Part shown: positions 42,153 to 51,866 of the stretch, piece after piece
Layout: every line of letters starts with the position of its first letter
Position numbering within the stretch: position 1 is the stretch's first letter
Assembly (NCBI GenBank): GCA_947359465.1
Contig: OX375872.1
Span: 84,996,931-85,060,930, forward strand
Length of the DNA: 64,000 nucleotides
Origin: Metellina segmentata
Taxonomy: Eukaryota > Arthropoda > Arachnida > Araneae > Tetragnathidae
Direction of reading: 5' to 3'
Position numbers and translations under genes: made by a program
Notes under the pieces: generated by a model
The model's input: only the letters and a program-made list of their open reading frames with translations
Databases searched by the model: none
Told to the model about the DNA's origin: nothing

Positions 42153-43028
42153 TTGACAGTACACAGTAATTGCTTAGGAAAACTAACAGGGTCTAAATTG
42201 CAGGACACAAACAATACAAAGGGGAAGTGCAATGTAAGGGAGAAAAACAATACCAAGACAAATAATACAAGGGGAAAGTGCAATATAAGGGTGAAAAATA
42301 AGCTAAAAGTATTTTATTGTAATGCTCGCAGTGTGAGAAATAAAATGAATGAGCTCAAGGGAATTGCACAAGCAGAGGATGTAGATATCATTCGGATTAC
42401 TAAAAATTGGGCAAGCAGTGAAGATGCACAAATTTTAGAATTATGTGGATTCACAATGTTTAGGGAGAACAGAGTGACTAGGAAAAGGGGTGGGGTTTTG
42501 ATTTATGTGAGAGAATTTTTAAACTGTACGGAAATAAAGTTAAATAGTAAAACTGAGGGTATAGAATCAGTCTGGGTGAAACTGAATACAGACAAAGGCA
42601 AAGGACTAATTCTGGGTAATATATATAGACCTCCTGTTTGTAGTGAAGAGCAGGAAAAGGGCATGTGCAATCTGATAAACGAAGCATGTCAAAAAGGAGA
42701 ATTAATTTTAATGGGGGACTATAACTATCCAAATATTGATTGGACAAACAATCTAGCTACAAATGGGAAAAGGGCAGAATTTTTGGAAGTGATACAGGAT
42801 TGTTTTTTGTACCAGATGGTGTATGAGGATACTAGGGACAATGCAATATTGGATTTGATTTTCAACAATGATGAGGATAGGGTGCAGGATTTGGTTATTG
42901 GTGAGCCACTGGGAGAAAGTGATCATAGAAGTATCAGATTAAGTATAAATTTTCAGTCAGCATACACAATCAATAGTAGGATAATTCCAAATTTCAGAAA
43001 GGTAAATTTTCATACGATAAGAGAAGAG
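42153..43028 (+). pseudogene. CR1-like ORF2, apurinic-type endonuclease domain
   Basis: An Asn/Thr/Lys-rich lead of about 45 residues precedes the endonuclease: KVFYCNARSVRNKMNEL (Asn motif), IIRITKNWAS where the catalytic Glu of the usual ITETW motif reads Lys, GGVLIYV, LILGNIYRPP, ILMGDYNYPNIDW (Asp/Asn intact) and GESDHRSI (SDH intact). The frame enters the LTR at 43029, so its printed C-terminus is not original. In a live element this enzyme nicks target DNA for target-primed reverse transcription. The Glu to Lys change would abolish metal binding, independent of the later insertion. Confidence 0.8.
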
Positions 43029-43389
43029 TGAAAGTTTAAGTATACAGAGTTACGGATATGAGATTTAGAGCATTGAATTTATACGAATTAGGTTACTACA
43101 AAGATTAAAGGTTGACTCACCTTGTTCCCCAAGAGCTATCATCAGTGGACGAAATAAAGACAGAACACTAGTTTCGATGTAATGCGAGTCTTTGTTTAAA
43201 GTATAAAGTATAAGACAAACATGCGCAGGCGACTTTACCGTGCGTAGACGGAATACAGAATGCCACGCCGCCGACAGAGGGCGATGGCGAATACAGGGGG
43301 TGCGCGATGACCCCAGGAGTAACCATAGAGGTTACACCAAAAAGAATGTTCATCACGTGGCGTCCTCTTGTGGCTAATCTAAATCAACA
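43029..43389 (-). repeat. 3' LTR of the Bel/Pao element
   Basis: 361 bp, identical by eye to 48625-48985. The integrase frame ends 16 bp inside this LTR. Confidence 0.95.
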
Positions 43390-44879
43390 TCCTGCGAGGG
43401 CCGGCATGAGGGGAGAGGAAGGACCACCAGTCGATTCTGAGCACGAAGCTTTTCTCCATCCCTGGTCCGCACGCTGGCTACCCTGGTGATCTGATCTTTG
43501 CCCGGGAAGATGTTGGTTACGCGACCAAGAGTCCAGGAACAAGGAGCAGAATTTGCCTCTTGAAGAAGAACCATGTCTCCAATTTGCAGAGGTTGTTTCG
43601 TTGAATTCCACTTTTGACGAGGCTGGAGTGTATGCAGGAGGTCTCGTGTCCAGCGGCGCCAGAAGGATTCCTTAACCTGCAATAAGAGTCTCCATCTGCA
43701 AGAGAGACTTAGAATTTTTCGATTAGTGTTTGTAGAACTGTCAGTGTTTTCTGGAAGTTCCAGAAGGGGAACTCCGATTAGGAAGTGTCCAGGGGTAAGT
43801 GCACGAAGATCACTAGTTGCCGAGGATAAAGGTACCAGAGGCCTTGAGTTTATGCAAGCCTCTATTTGACATAACACTGTAGAGAATTCTTCGAAATTGA
43901 GAAGTGTGCCTTGACAAGTTTTTGTGAGATGCCGCTTAGCAAGTTTAATTGAAGCTTCCCATAAACCACCTTGGTTAGGGGCATAGGGTGGAATAAAATG
44001 CCAATGAATGTTTCTTTCCGATGAGAAGTTCTGGACGGATTGCTCTTTTGTGAGTTTAAAAAGTGCCTTTAGATAGGCATACGCACCGCGGAAATTAGTA
44101 CCATTGTCTGAGAATATTTCCGAGGGACATCCTCGACGTGCGACGAATCGTCTCAATGCAGCCAAGAACGAGTCAGTAGAGAGACTGGAGACGGCCTCCA
44201 GATGTACGGCACGGGTACACATACATATGAAAAGGGAAATGTATGTCTTGAATGTTGTCGCTTTTCGCTGGTGCTGGCATTTTGTACTAATTGGCCCAGC
44301 GAAATCAATTCCAACTTTGTCGAAGGGGCGTGACTGCATGATTCTGGCAATAGGTAAATCACCCATCTTTTGGTATACTGGCCTGGCCAATGATTTAAAG
44401 CATGTGATGCAACTGCGCACTACACTGCGTACTGTGGATTTGCCATCCGGAATCCAGAAGATTTGACGGATCAACGATAAGACAAGTTCGGGTCCCGAAT
44501 GAAGACTTGTAAGATGGAAATGTCGAATCACTAAGGCAGTAATTGGGTGTCTCTTAGGAAGTAGAATAGGAAATTTATGATCGAATGCTAATGTCTGATG
44601 ATGTGATAAACGTCCTCCAACGCGAAGAAGTCCAACTTCGTCAAGAAAGACATTTAAAGACAGTAGTTTGCTGGATTTAGGGAGAGGTTTATTTTTTGCT
44701 ATAAGCTTAAGTTCGGAAGCGAATTCTTCTTGCTGTACAATTTTTAGAATAGCCGTTCGTGCACCGGTCAGTTCAGAAGTTTGAAGAGTACCTTTAAGCT
44801 TATTTCTAGATTTGAGGTTGTGAATGAAACGTAAGATCCAGGCTGTGACACGTAATAATGTTGTGTATGAAGAATACTT
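43374..44879 (-). CDS. Bel/Pao integrase and C-terminal domain
   Basis: About 501 residues, open from a TTG-equivalent point that overlaps the stop of the upstream frame. The start is a linker typical of Bel/Pao polyproteins (LLRVTAWILRFIHN). A zinc-binding HHCC region follows (HFHLTSLHSG, then CITCF), then the integrase core with Asp in VGIDFAGP, Asp in IFSDNGTNFRG and Glu in NQGGLWEAS, and a C-terminal chromatin or DNA-binding segment with GDMVLL and WTLGRVTNIFPGKD. All catalytic residues are present. It probably belongs to the same polyprotein as 44879-48589 but sits in the -1 frame relative to it. Integration of element cDNA is its role. No independent ATG start with a good context is visible at its beginning. 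Confidence 0.9.
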   Translation of the reverse strand, partial: KYSSYTTLLRVTAWILRFIHNLKSRNKLKGTLQTSELTGARTAILKIVQQEEFASELKLIAKNKPLPKSSKLLSLNVFLDEVGLLRVGGRLSHHQTLAFDHKFPILLPKRHPITALVIRHFHLTSLHSGPELVLSLIRQIFWIPDGKSTVRSVVRSCITCFKSLARPVYQKMGDLPIARIMQSRPFDKVGIDFAGPISTKCQHQRKATTFKTYISLFICMCTRAVHLEAVSSLSTDSFLAALRRFVARRGCPSEIFSDNGTNFRGAYAYLKALFKLTKEQSVQNFSSERNIHWHFIPPYAPNQGGLWEASIKLAKRHLTKTCQGTLLNFEEFSTVLCQIEACINSRPLVPLSSATSDLRALTPGHFLIGVPLLELPENTDSSTNTNRKILSLSCRWRLLLQVKESFWRRWTRDLLHTLQPRQKWNSTKQPLQIGDMVLLQEANSAPCSWTLGRVTNIFPGKDQITRVASVRTRDGEKLRAQNRLVVLPLPSCRPSQDVDLD

Positions 44880-47800
44880 CAAGATAGCATGAGAGATTGG
44901 AGGTGATTCTTTAACTGTTTGTGGACCAAATCCTTATTCTCGTCACGAATAAGTACTGAAGAAGTAGAGAGTTCAAAAGAAGTGAGAGCTCCGTATTTAT
45001 TGTTGACAACAATCCAGTTTGGACCAGTGAACCACTCTAAATGAGCCAACAACTGTGAAGGATAAAGTCCTCGACTAGCACAGTCTGCTGGGTTTTCTTT
45101 GCCAGGAATGTGGTTCCAAGAAGTTACTGACGTCAGGGAAAGTATTTTTCCCACTCGATGTTGTACAAACTGATTTCCTGAAGACGGAGGGTTTGTGATC
45201 CAACTCAATGCGATTGTTGAGTCGCACCAAATGAATATTTGTGGGTTTGGAACTGGGATTACTTTTAGAATTGTTGAAATTAGCTCGGCTAGCAGTAAAC
45301 AACCCTGAAGCTCCAGCCGGGGTAGAGTTACTGGTTTAACAGGCGCAACTCTTGTTTTTGCTGCGAGTAAGGATACATGTGTCGACGCAGAAATGACCTT
45401 TAAATAAACTACTGAAGCATAAGCTTTAAGAGAAGCGTCGCAAAAGCCATGAAGTTCAAGAATACAATCCTCTGAAGTATGTATGTAGCGAGGAACTTTA
45501 ATTTGTTTAAAGTGATGCATTTCTGCTTGGAATTTATTCCACCGTTCTAGAATGTCTGGTGGAACGGGATCGTCCCAAGCCAATTTTGACTTCCACAAGT
45601 CCTGAAGCATAATCTTCAGAAGCAATATGGCAGGTGCCATTAGTCCCAGAGGATCAAAACTACGCGCTATGACCGATAACAGTTCACGTTTGGTGGAGAC
45701 GGTTGGCTCTTCCACAGTCCGAACTTGCAGCGAATCGGTTGGAAGATTCCAAACGAGTCCCAAGATTTTTTGTGAAGACTCTTCAGCATCACTGAACGAT
45801 TGGTTAAGGCTTTTGGCTTTTAACGAATAAGGCAATTCGCTTAGTACCTCTTCATGACTAGATGACCATTTCCGAAGAGGTAAACATCCTGCATTCATGA
45901 AACGTAGCATTTCATCGATTAAGGATTTTGCGGCTTCTACGGTGTCTGCACCTGCTAACAGATCATCAACGTAGAAATGATTTTCAGCAATTTTAGAGGC
46001 GTTCGGAAAGTTGTCTTGTTCGTCTTTGCACAATTGTTGCAACGTACGAAGTGCGAGGAAAGGCGAAGACATTCCATAAGTTATAGTGTTTAGTTCGTAG
46101 GTAATCAATGGATCGGACGGGGTTTGTCTCCAAAATATTCTTTGGAACGCGCGGTCTTCTTCCGCAATGAGGATTTGACGGTACATTTTACATATGTCTG
46201 CAGACACTGCAACCTTATAACTTCTAAAGTGAATTAAATTGTCAAATATTTCGGTTTGTAATTTACGACCTTTCAGTAGAAGGTCGTTGACTGCATGCCC
46301 ATTGGATGTTTTGCTCGACCCATCAAAAACAACGCGAAGAGCAGTTGTGGTTGAATGAAGATTTTCAACATAATGGTGAGGAAGATAATAGTGGTTCTGA
46401 TCTATCTCCGAGGTGGAAGGAGGTAGAGGTGACATATGCCCTAGGGCTAGATATTCATTCATGAACTCACTATATTTGAGTTTTAAATCTGGCTTTTTAG
46501 CAAGTTTATTCTCTAATGAAAGAAAACGGTTGAGAGCTTTCGATCGACTTTCACCTAAGTCTCTGTCATTACGAAAAGGGAGTTTTACTATGTATCTTCC
46601 CTCACTATTTCGTTGTAATGAATTTGTGTAAAGATCTTCACACTGAATTTCTTCATTATTTACCAGTTCTTCACACGGAATCGATTCAATTTGCCAGAAT
46701 TTTTGCAGTGTGCTATCAATACTGGCATTAACAGAAAGACAGCCGATAGAAATGTTCGAGTGTACGGCAGAGTTTATTTTTCCGGTGAGTAAATGTCCTA
46801 ATTTTGTAGGAATAGCAACTGGTGAACCATTTTGTCCAACAATTGGAGAGCCGTTTAGTAGCAGAGGGAAAATGTCTGCTCCCAGAAGAATATCTATCGG
46901 TTTTTGACTTGTATAGTCTGGATCGGCTAGTACAAGTCCATATAAATGTGTCCATTTACGTTTCTGAATATAGAAGTTAGGGAGAGGTGGAGTCACTTTG
47001 TTTACTACTAATACTTCAATGTGAAAAGAATCTGACGAGAAGTGAGGAGAAAAAACAACGTTGGCGATGTGCAACGATGTTTCCGCCGTGACCCCATTAA
47101 TTCCCATTAAGCGATGTGTAGTTTCCCGCAATGGTACTTGTAAGCGCTCCGCACATTCACGAGTCAAGAGAGAATTTTGGCTAGCTCCATCAATTAAAGC
47201 ATTAAATTGCAAAAATTCCCCAGTTTTTGATTTTATTTTTATTTGTGCGGTGGATAATAAAACATTACTTGTTTGAATATGTGATTGGCATTGGAGAGTT
47301 GTAGAAATGGATGATGATGGATGTTCCGGAGGGGCAATCGCGTTGTTTACTTCAGAATTTCCTACTCTATAAATATGCAATAAGGTATGATGTAAATTCG
47401 AAGAACAATTTTTACACCCACTTTTTATCCGACAGGGATCAGTGTGCCCACGCAGGCAATTGGCACAGAGTTTATTCGTTTCTACAAATTTCCACCGATC
47501 AGTTACGGACATGCGATTGAAACATGTACACTTATAAAGAGGATGGATGCTATTGTCCCCACAAAGAACGCAAGCTTTCCAATTTACAGCGACCGCACTC
47601 GCTACTAGAGGTCTAGCAAACGAACTGCTCCGTTCCGGTTTTTTACTCCCCCCGAACCTGTTTACATTAGCGTTTCTCCCTGGCATTTCACTCCCCCAGC
47701 TAGGAAACGCAGAAAAAGAAGAAACAGAACGAGCTTCACACTCCAAAAAGGTTCGGAACGATTCAAGATCGGGATAAATGTCCTTCCTCAAGGTCAAATG

Positions 47801-48589
47801 CCATCTCTGTTTAACTGCGTCGTCGATTTTCGTTAAGATGTGAGAAATGATGATTAACTCACTCAAAGAATCTGATTTTAACCCTATGGTTTGCAGATTT
47901 CGAACTGCCTCGTTGCAATTGTCTAAAACATCCAATAAAGCTTTAGTGTTATTGGCTTTGCTAATTTTCATGCCAAAAATTTTATTTATGTGGACGAATG
48001 CCAATTGAATTTTGTCTTCATACCTATCACATAATATCTCCCAGCAATGCCTCAAATTCCCTGATTGCATTTGAAATCCGCGAATTAATTTTGCAGCATT
48101 GCCACGTGTAGATGCAAACAGGTATTGTAATTTCTCGATGTCCGACAACTCGGTGTTGTCGAGAACAGAGGTTTGAAATAACTCCCTAAAGGTAATCCAC
48201 TGTTCCAGTTCACCGGAAAACTGTGGAAGTTCCAATTTAGGCAGTTTTGTTTTAGACTTATTAGCTGAATTTTGAACATTATTGCCATTTCCCACTGTTG
48301 AGACTTGTTCATGTTTATCATTGACAGTTTTATTTTCCAAATCAACGGATAAATTTAGAAGTATGTCCTGATAATTAAGATACGTATCCAAATAATCATC
48401 TGTGTCCTTCGAAGACAACTCCGAAAATGAATTGGATAGCCGAGTATCGAATGAATTGACTTTAGTTTTTAGCGCCTGTACCATACTTTGCTCAGTTATT
48501 TGACATCGTTGGATCTTCTCCCCAATTCTGTCAATTTCTTTACACAGAATTTCAAAATTCTGCGTAGTTTTCGCATTTTTAGGTGCCAT
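44879..48589 (-). CDS. Bel/Pao gag-protease-reverse transcriptase-RNase H polyprotein
   Basis: 1,236 residues from the ATG at 48587-48589, 17 bp past the primer-binding site. Order: coiled-coil N-terminus, gag core (FSGELEQWITFRELF ... GLKSDSLSELI, about residues 110-290), Cys/His zinc-knuckle cluster (CVLCGDN, CANCLRGHTDPC, CKNCSS; about 335-400), aspartic protease of the Bel/Pao (A17) type with LIDGASQNSLL at about 460 (the DSG-like motif reads DGA), reverse transcriptase (ADICKMYRQI with the first Asp, FYVDDLL at about 868), connection region, and RNase H (FCDASLKAY, FIWCDSTIAL). The frame has no stop until a TGA at 44879, after which the integrase continues in the -1 frame. Host-genome retrotransposon; no envelope gene is seen. 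Confidence 0.93.
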   Translation of the reverse strand: MAPKNAKTTQNFEILCKEIDRIGEKIQRCQITEQSMVQALKTKVNSFDTRLSNSFSELSSKDTDDYLDTYLNYQDILLNLSVDLENKTVNDKHEQVSTVGNGNNVQNSANKSKTKLPKLELPQFSGELEQWITFRELFQTSVLDNTELSDIEKLQYLFASTRGNAAKLIRGFQMQSGNLRHCWEILCDRYEDKIQLAFVHINKIFGMKISKANNTKALLDVLDNCNEAVRNLQTIGLKSDSLSELIIISHILTKIDDAVKQRWHLTLRKDIYPDLESFRTFLECEARSVSSFSAFPSWGSEMPGRNANVNRFGGSKKPERSSSFARPLVASAVAVNWKACVLCGDNSIHPLYKCTCFNRMSVTDRWKFVETNKLCANCLRGHTDPCRIKSGCKNCSSNLHHTLLHIYRVGNSEVNNAIAPPEHPSSSISTTLQCQSHIQTSNVLLSTAQIKIKSKTGEFLQFNALIDGASQNSLLTRECAERLQVPLRETTHRLMGINGVTAETSLHIANVVFSPHFSSDSFHIEVLVVNKVTPPLPNFYIQKRKWTHLYGLVLADPDYTSQKPIDILLGADIFPLLLNGSPIVGQNGSPVAIPTKLGHLLTGKINSAVHSNISIGCLSVNASIDSTLQKFWQIESIPCEELVNNEEIQCEDLYTNSLQRNSEGRYIVKLPFRNDRDLGESRSKALNRFLSLENKLAKKPDLKLKYSEFMNEYLALGHMSPLPPSTSEIDQNHYYLPHHYVENLHSTTTALRVVFDGSSKTSNGHAVNDLLLKGRKLQTEIFDNLIHFRSYKVAVSADICKMYRQILIAEEDRAFQRIFWRQTPSDPLITYELNTITYGMSSPFLALRTLQQLCKDEQDNFPNASKIAENHFYVDDLLAGADTVEAAKSLIDEMLRFMNAGCLPLRKWSSSHEEVLSELPYSLKAKSLNQSFSDAEESSQKILGLVWNLPTDSLQVRTVEEPTVSTKRELLSVIARSFDPLGLMAPAILLLKIMLQDLWKSKLAWDDPVPPDILERWNKFQAEMHHFKQIKVPRYIHTSEDCILELHGFCDASLKAYASVVYLKVISASTHVSLLAAKTRVAPVKPVTLPRLELQGCLLLAELISTILKVIPVPNPQIFIWCDSTIALSWITNPPSSGNQFVQHRVGKILSLTSVTSWNHIPGKENPADCASRGLYPSQLLAHLEWFTGPNWIVVNNKYGALTSFELSTSSVLIRDENKDLVHKQLKNHLQSLMLS

Positions 48590-48605
48590 AATTCCACGGC
48601 GGAAC

Positions 48606-48622
48606 TCCGGCTCGACGGACCA
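48606..48622 (-). promoter_or_regulatory. Primer-binding site of the Bel/Pao element
   Basis: Minus-strand sense TGGTCCGTCGAGCCGGA begins 2 nt after the 5' LTR. As I remember it, the 3' end of animal tRNA-Tyr fits with one mismatch, which would make that tRNA the likely primer. Confidence 0.65.
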
Positions 48623-48624
48623 AA

Positions 48625-48985
48625 TGAAAGTTTAAGTATACAGAGTTACGGATATGAGATTTAGAGCATTGAATTTATACGAATTAGGTTACTACAAAGA
48701 TTAAAGGTTGACTCACCTTGTTCCCCAAGAGCTATCATCAGTGGACGAAATAAAGACAGAACACTAGTTTCGATGTAATGCGAGTCTTTGTTTAAAGTAT
48801 AAAGTATAAGACAAACATGCGCAGGCGACTTTACCGTGCGTAGACGGAATACAGAATGCCACGCCGCCGACAGAGGGCGATGGCGAATACAGGGGGTGCG
48901 CGATGACCCCAGGAGTAACCATAGAGGTTACACCAAAAAGAATGTTCATCACGTGGCGTCCTCTTGTGGCTAATCTAAATCAACA
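48625..48985 (-). repeat. 5' LTR of the Bel/Pao element
   Basis: 361 bp, identical by eye to the other LTR. In sense orientation it should hold the promoter and the RNA start, but no TATA box can be pointed to with confidence. Confidence 0.95.
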
Positions 48986-49755
48986 AAGAGTTAAAGGAAA
49001 CATACAAAGGGGGATTATTAGCACCGCATCATTCTGAACAATGGGAGGAATTCAAGAATAAGTTAGACAGGGTGTTAAAAAAACATGTAACGTTCAGGAA
49101 AAAAGGAAAATCTAAAAAATTGCTCCCTATGTGGTTTTCAGGGGAAACACACAAAGCTTTAAAATTAAAACAAAGAACATACAGGGTATATAAAAGCACT
49201 GGTATCGACAGGGACAAGGGGGCATATCAGAAAGCCAGAAAGGAGTTTAAAACTATTAGTCGGAAGCAAAAGGTGTCCTTGGAGGAAAAATTAGCAAGGG
49301 AAATAAATATAAACCCAAAAGAATTTTTTGCATATGCAAGTGGTAAAAATAAATTTAGTACTACACTGGGCCCGTTGGAGGGGAAGGGAGGTGAGTTAAT
49401 TCAAGACGAGGTGGGAATGGCAAACGTGTTAAATGACTTTTTTCTGGGGGTTTTCAATGGTAACTATAGTTTAAAAAAGGATCCCAAGGATGGAGCCTTT
49501 GCAGGGGGTATAATTAAAGAATGCAAATTTAACAGGGAAGAAATAGTACATCAGTTGAAAAGAATTAAGCCATCTAAAGAACCAGGGCCAGACGATATTT
49601 ATCCGAGAGTACTAGTGGAATGCGCGGAAGAATTGGGGGAAGTAATTCCCACGATATTTAATTCAACATATAGCACGGGTTGGGTACCAATGGATTGGAA
49701 GTTGGCCAACATAACTCCAATTTTCAAAAAGGGATTACAAAGTGATCTTAGTTAG
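48986..49755 (+). pseudogene. CR1-like ORF2, N-terminal half of the reverse transcriptase
   Basis: It continues the ORF2 frame interrupted at 43028. The open frame from 49072 has a Lys-rich linker (SKKLLPMWFSGETHKALK, EEKLAREININPKEFFAYA), then KEPGPDDIYPRVLVECAEEL and MDWKLANITPIFKKG, the first reverse-transcriptase blocks. A stop follows at once (GLQSDLS). The catalytic palm with its YADD-type motif is gone, so it cannot polymerise DNA. Confidence 0.82.
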
Positions 49756-50210
49756 CGGGGGTTATATAAGGGTTTAGTAAGACCACATCTAGAATATGCT
49801 GTACAATTCTGGGCTCCATATATGAGAAAGGACATAGAATCAATTGAAAGTGTTCAGCACAGAGCTACAAAAATAATAAAGGGGCTAGCAAATTTCGACT
49901 ATAATGAACGTTTAAGTAAGCTAAACATGTATACATTGGAAAGAAGAAGAAGGAGGGGGGATTTGATTCAGCTTTTTAAGTTTGTAAAACAAGGGGACAC
50001 AGAGGGCTTAAATTTCAATAGGGATAACAGAACAAGGGGCTATGGGTAAAATTGAATAAGACACATTTTAATCGGGATTTAAGGAAAAACTACTACTTTA
50101 ATAGGGTAATAGACAGTTGGAACGCGTTGCCAGAAAATATAGTTAATTCAAAGGGAGTGTACGAATTTAAGATACAATTGGATAGTCAGTGGGAATTGGG
50201 GAATTCATAA
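49756..50210 (+). pseudogene. CR1-like ORF2, C-terminal region
   Basis: After the deletion the thumb-like and C-terminal parts resume: YKGLVRPHLEYAVQFWAPY, IESIESVQHRATKIIKGL, LNMYTLERRRRRGDLIQLFK. A one-base shift near 50045 is followed in another frame by NYYFNRVIDSWNALPENIVN, the end of the protein. These are standard C-terminal motifs of CR1-like ORF2. Deletion of the RT palm in the same manner as in the I-like LINE nearby is notable. Confidence 0.78.
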
Positions 50211-50329
50211 ACAAAGGACCAGCCTTGTTGGGCTCGAGCCTGTAGCTGGTCGTCAATATTTGTATTTGTATTTGTATTGCAGAATTTTTTCTGAATAGAG
50301 TTTCCTTAAAAATGGAAGAAAAGCGCAAA

Positions 50330-50420
50330 AACTCGCAAAACCGAAAGGTTCCACGTTTGCTGATAAATCGCCCATAAGTTGTAACGTATCGGATACTACA
50401 TACCATACCTAAAATTATCT
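50330..50420 (+). repeat. Repeat Q, right part
   Basis: TAACGTATCGGATACTACAT at 50376 is the complement of 35317-35336. Together with 41400-41770 it makes up one unit that the LINE split. Confidence 0.65.
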
Positions 50421-50939
50421 ATGTAAATAATTGAAAATTTTAAATTTAAATTTTGACAGGTGTTTAGTTTTAACTGTCACTTCCGGTGTTTTCCATACCG
50501 ACTTCCGGTGTTCCCGCATTGATAATTCTTAATATCTCTGCTACTGATTAAGGGGTCTCAGGACTCTTAAAAATTATCCATGTATGCAAAAAAACATCCT
50601 TTTTCAAACCAATATAACTTATTAATGAAACAAAGCAGAATTTTTAAACTTTTACCATATAATATTCACATATATTTACATTGTTTCTCAAAATTTTATT
50701 TAATTAAAAAATGTTTTAAAAAAGTTATTAAGAAATTTAAATTAGACACTTTTTAATATCAATATTTTACTGCGCGCAAGATTCTGAAGTACAAAATTGA
50801 TCAAAATGTACAAAATTAATTTTATCTAATAGAAAACTGTTCAGTTTCGATGTTATACACACTTTTTAAGAAATTTAAAAACAAAAAATATGTTTTAAAT
50901 AAATTTTTAAATTTGTTTTTTTAATTTTAAGAAAATTTT

Positions 50940-51840
50940 TAACTAAAACTCCTAAAAAAAAAATTCTGTTAATAATTAGTCTGAAAATTGGTGTATAAGT
51001 CATAAAGGAACTAATTGTGAGCATATGTATGAAATTTCAGATCAATATGGTAAATAGTTTCTGAGAAATCCTGCGCGCAAACTAAAATTTTGTGTTTTGA
51101 GTAAAATGAAGTTAAAGTTGAAAATTTTGATAAAAAAAATTCTGTTAATAATTGGTCTGAAAATTTATGTATAGGTCATAAAAGAACTTATTTTGTGTAC
51201 AGGTATGAAATTTCAGATTAATATGATAAATAGTTCCTGAGAAATCCAACGCGCACACTAAAATGTTGCGTTTTGAGAAAAATGAAATTAAAGTTGAAAA
51301 ATTTATTAAAACAAAATTCTCTTAATAATTGGTCTGAAAATTGATGTATAGGTCATAAAGGAACTTATTTTGAGTATATGTTTGAAATTTCAGACTAATA
51401 TGATAAATAGTTTCTGAGAAATCCAACGCGCAAACTAAAATTTTGTGTTTTGAGAAAAATGAAGTTAACGTTGAAAAATTTGTTAAAACAAATTTCTGTT
51501 AATATTTGGTCTGAAAATTGATGTATAGGTCATAAAGAAACTCATTTTGAGTATATGTGTGAAATTTCAGATTAACATGATAAATAGTTTCTGAGAAATC
51601 CAACGCGCAAACTAAAATATTTCGTTTTGAGAAAAATGAAATTAAAGTTGAAAAATTTGTTAAAATAAAATTATGTTAATAATTTGTCTGAAAATTGATG
51701 TATAGGTCATAAAGGAACTTATTTTGAGTATATGTATGAAATTTCAGATTAATATGATAAATAGTTTCTGAGAAATCCAACGCGCAAACTAAAATGTTGC
51801 GTTTTGAGAAAAATAAAGTTAAAGTTGAAAAATAACATAA
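50940..51840. repeat. Five tandem copies of a ~176-bp satellite inside the Kolobok-like element
   Basis: GTCTGAAAATTGATGTATAG recurs at about 50979, 51154, 51329, 51508 and 51684 (spacing 175-179). Each unit also has GAAATTTCAGATTAATATG, ATAGTTTCTGAGAAATCC and AACGCGCAAACTAAAAT. Units differ by about 5-15 percent. The AT-rich array sits between the left terminus and the 3' end of the transposase. Confidence 0.92.
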
Positions 51841-51866
51841 AATGAAATTAAATAAACTATGGTTAA

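Larger units (their letters stand above)
43029..48985 (-). mobile_element. Bel/Pao LTR retrotransposon, young full-length copy
   Basis: 5,957 bp flanked by the 5-bp duplication AAGAG (43024-43028 and 48986-48990). The two 361-bp LTRs appear identical base for base and begin TGTTGATTT and end CTTTCA in minus-strand sense. The coding part runs gag, aspartic protease, reverse transcriptase, RNase H, then integrase in a second frame. It interrupts the CR1-like LINE just after its endonuclease. Confidence 0.95.
41771..50280 (+). mobile_element. CR1-like LINE, split by a Bel/Pao insertion and RT-deleted
   Basis: Components in order: the C-terminal part of ORF1 (41837-42037), ORF2 endonuclease (42153-43028), the Bel/Pao element (43029-48985), reverse transcriptase N-terminal part (48986-49755), a deletion of the catalytic core, the C-terminal region (49756-50210), and a 3' end with (TATTTG)n at 50252-50275. 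The 5' boundary is approximate. The short TATTTG-type tail and the ORF1 esterase-like remnant fit CR1-like elements. Confidence 0.82.

Noticed and set aside
43168..43356. Identical 62-residue frames in both LTRs (also 48764-48952).
   Set aside because: They are a consequence of LTR identity; no Bel/Pao LTR is known to me to encode a protein.
44870..44890. Programmed -1 frameshift between RNase H and integrase of the Bel/Pao element.
   Set aside because: No X-XXY-YYZ slippery heptamer is present at the overlap, and Bel/Pao elements usually have one frame. A simple indel or sequencing error is more likely, though not excluded.
50940..51840. Direct-repeat array as a CRISPR-like structure.
   Set aside because: Units are contiguous 176-bp copies without spacers, in an animal transposon.
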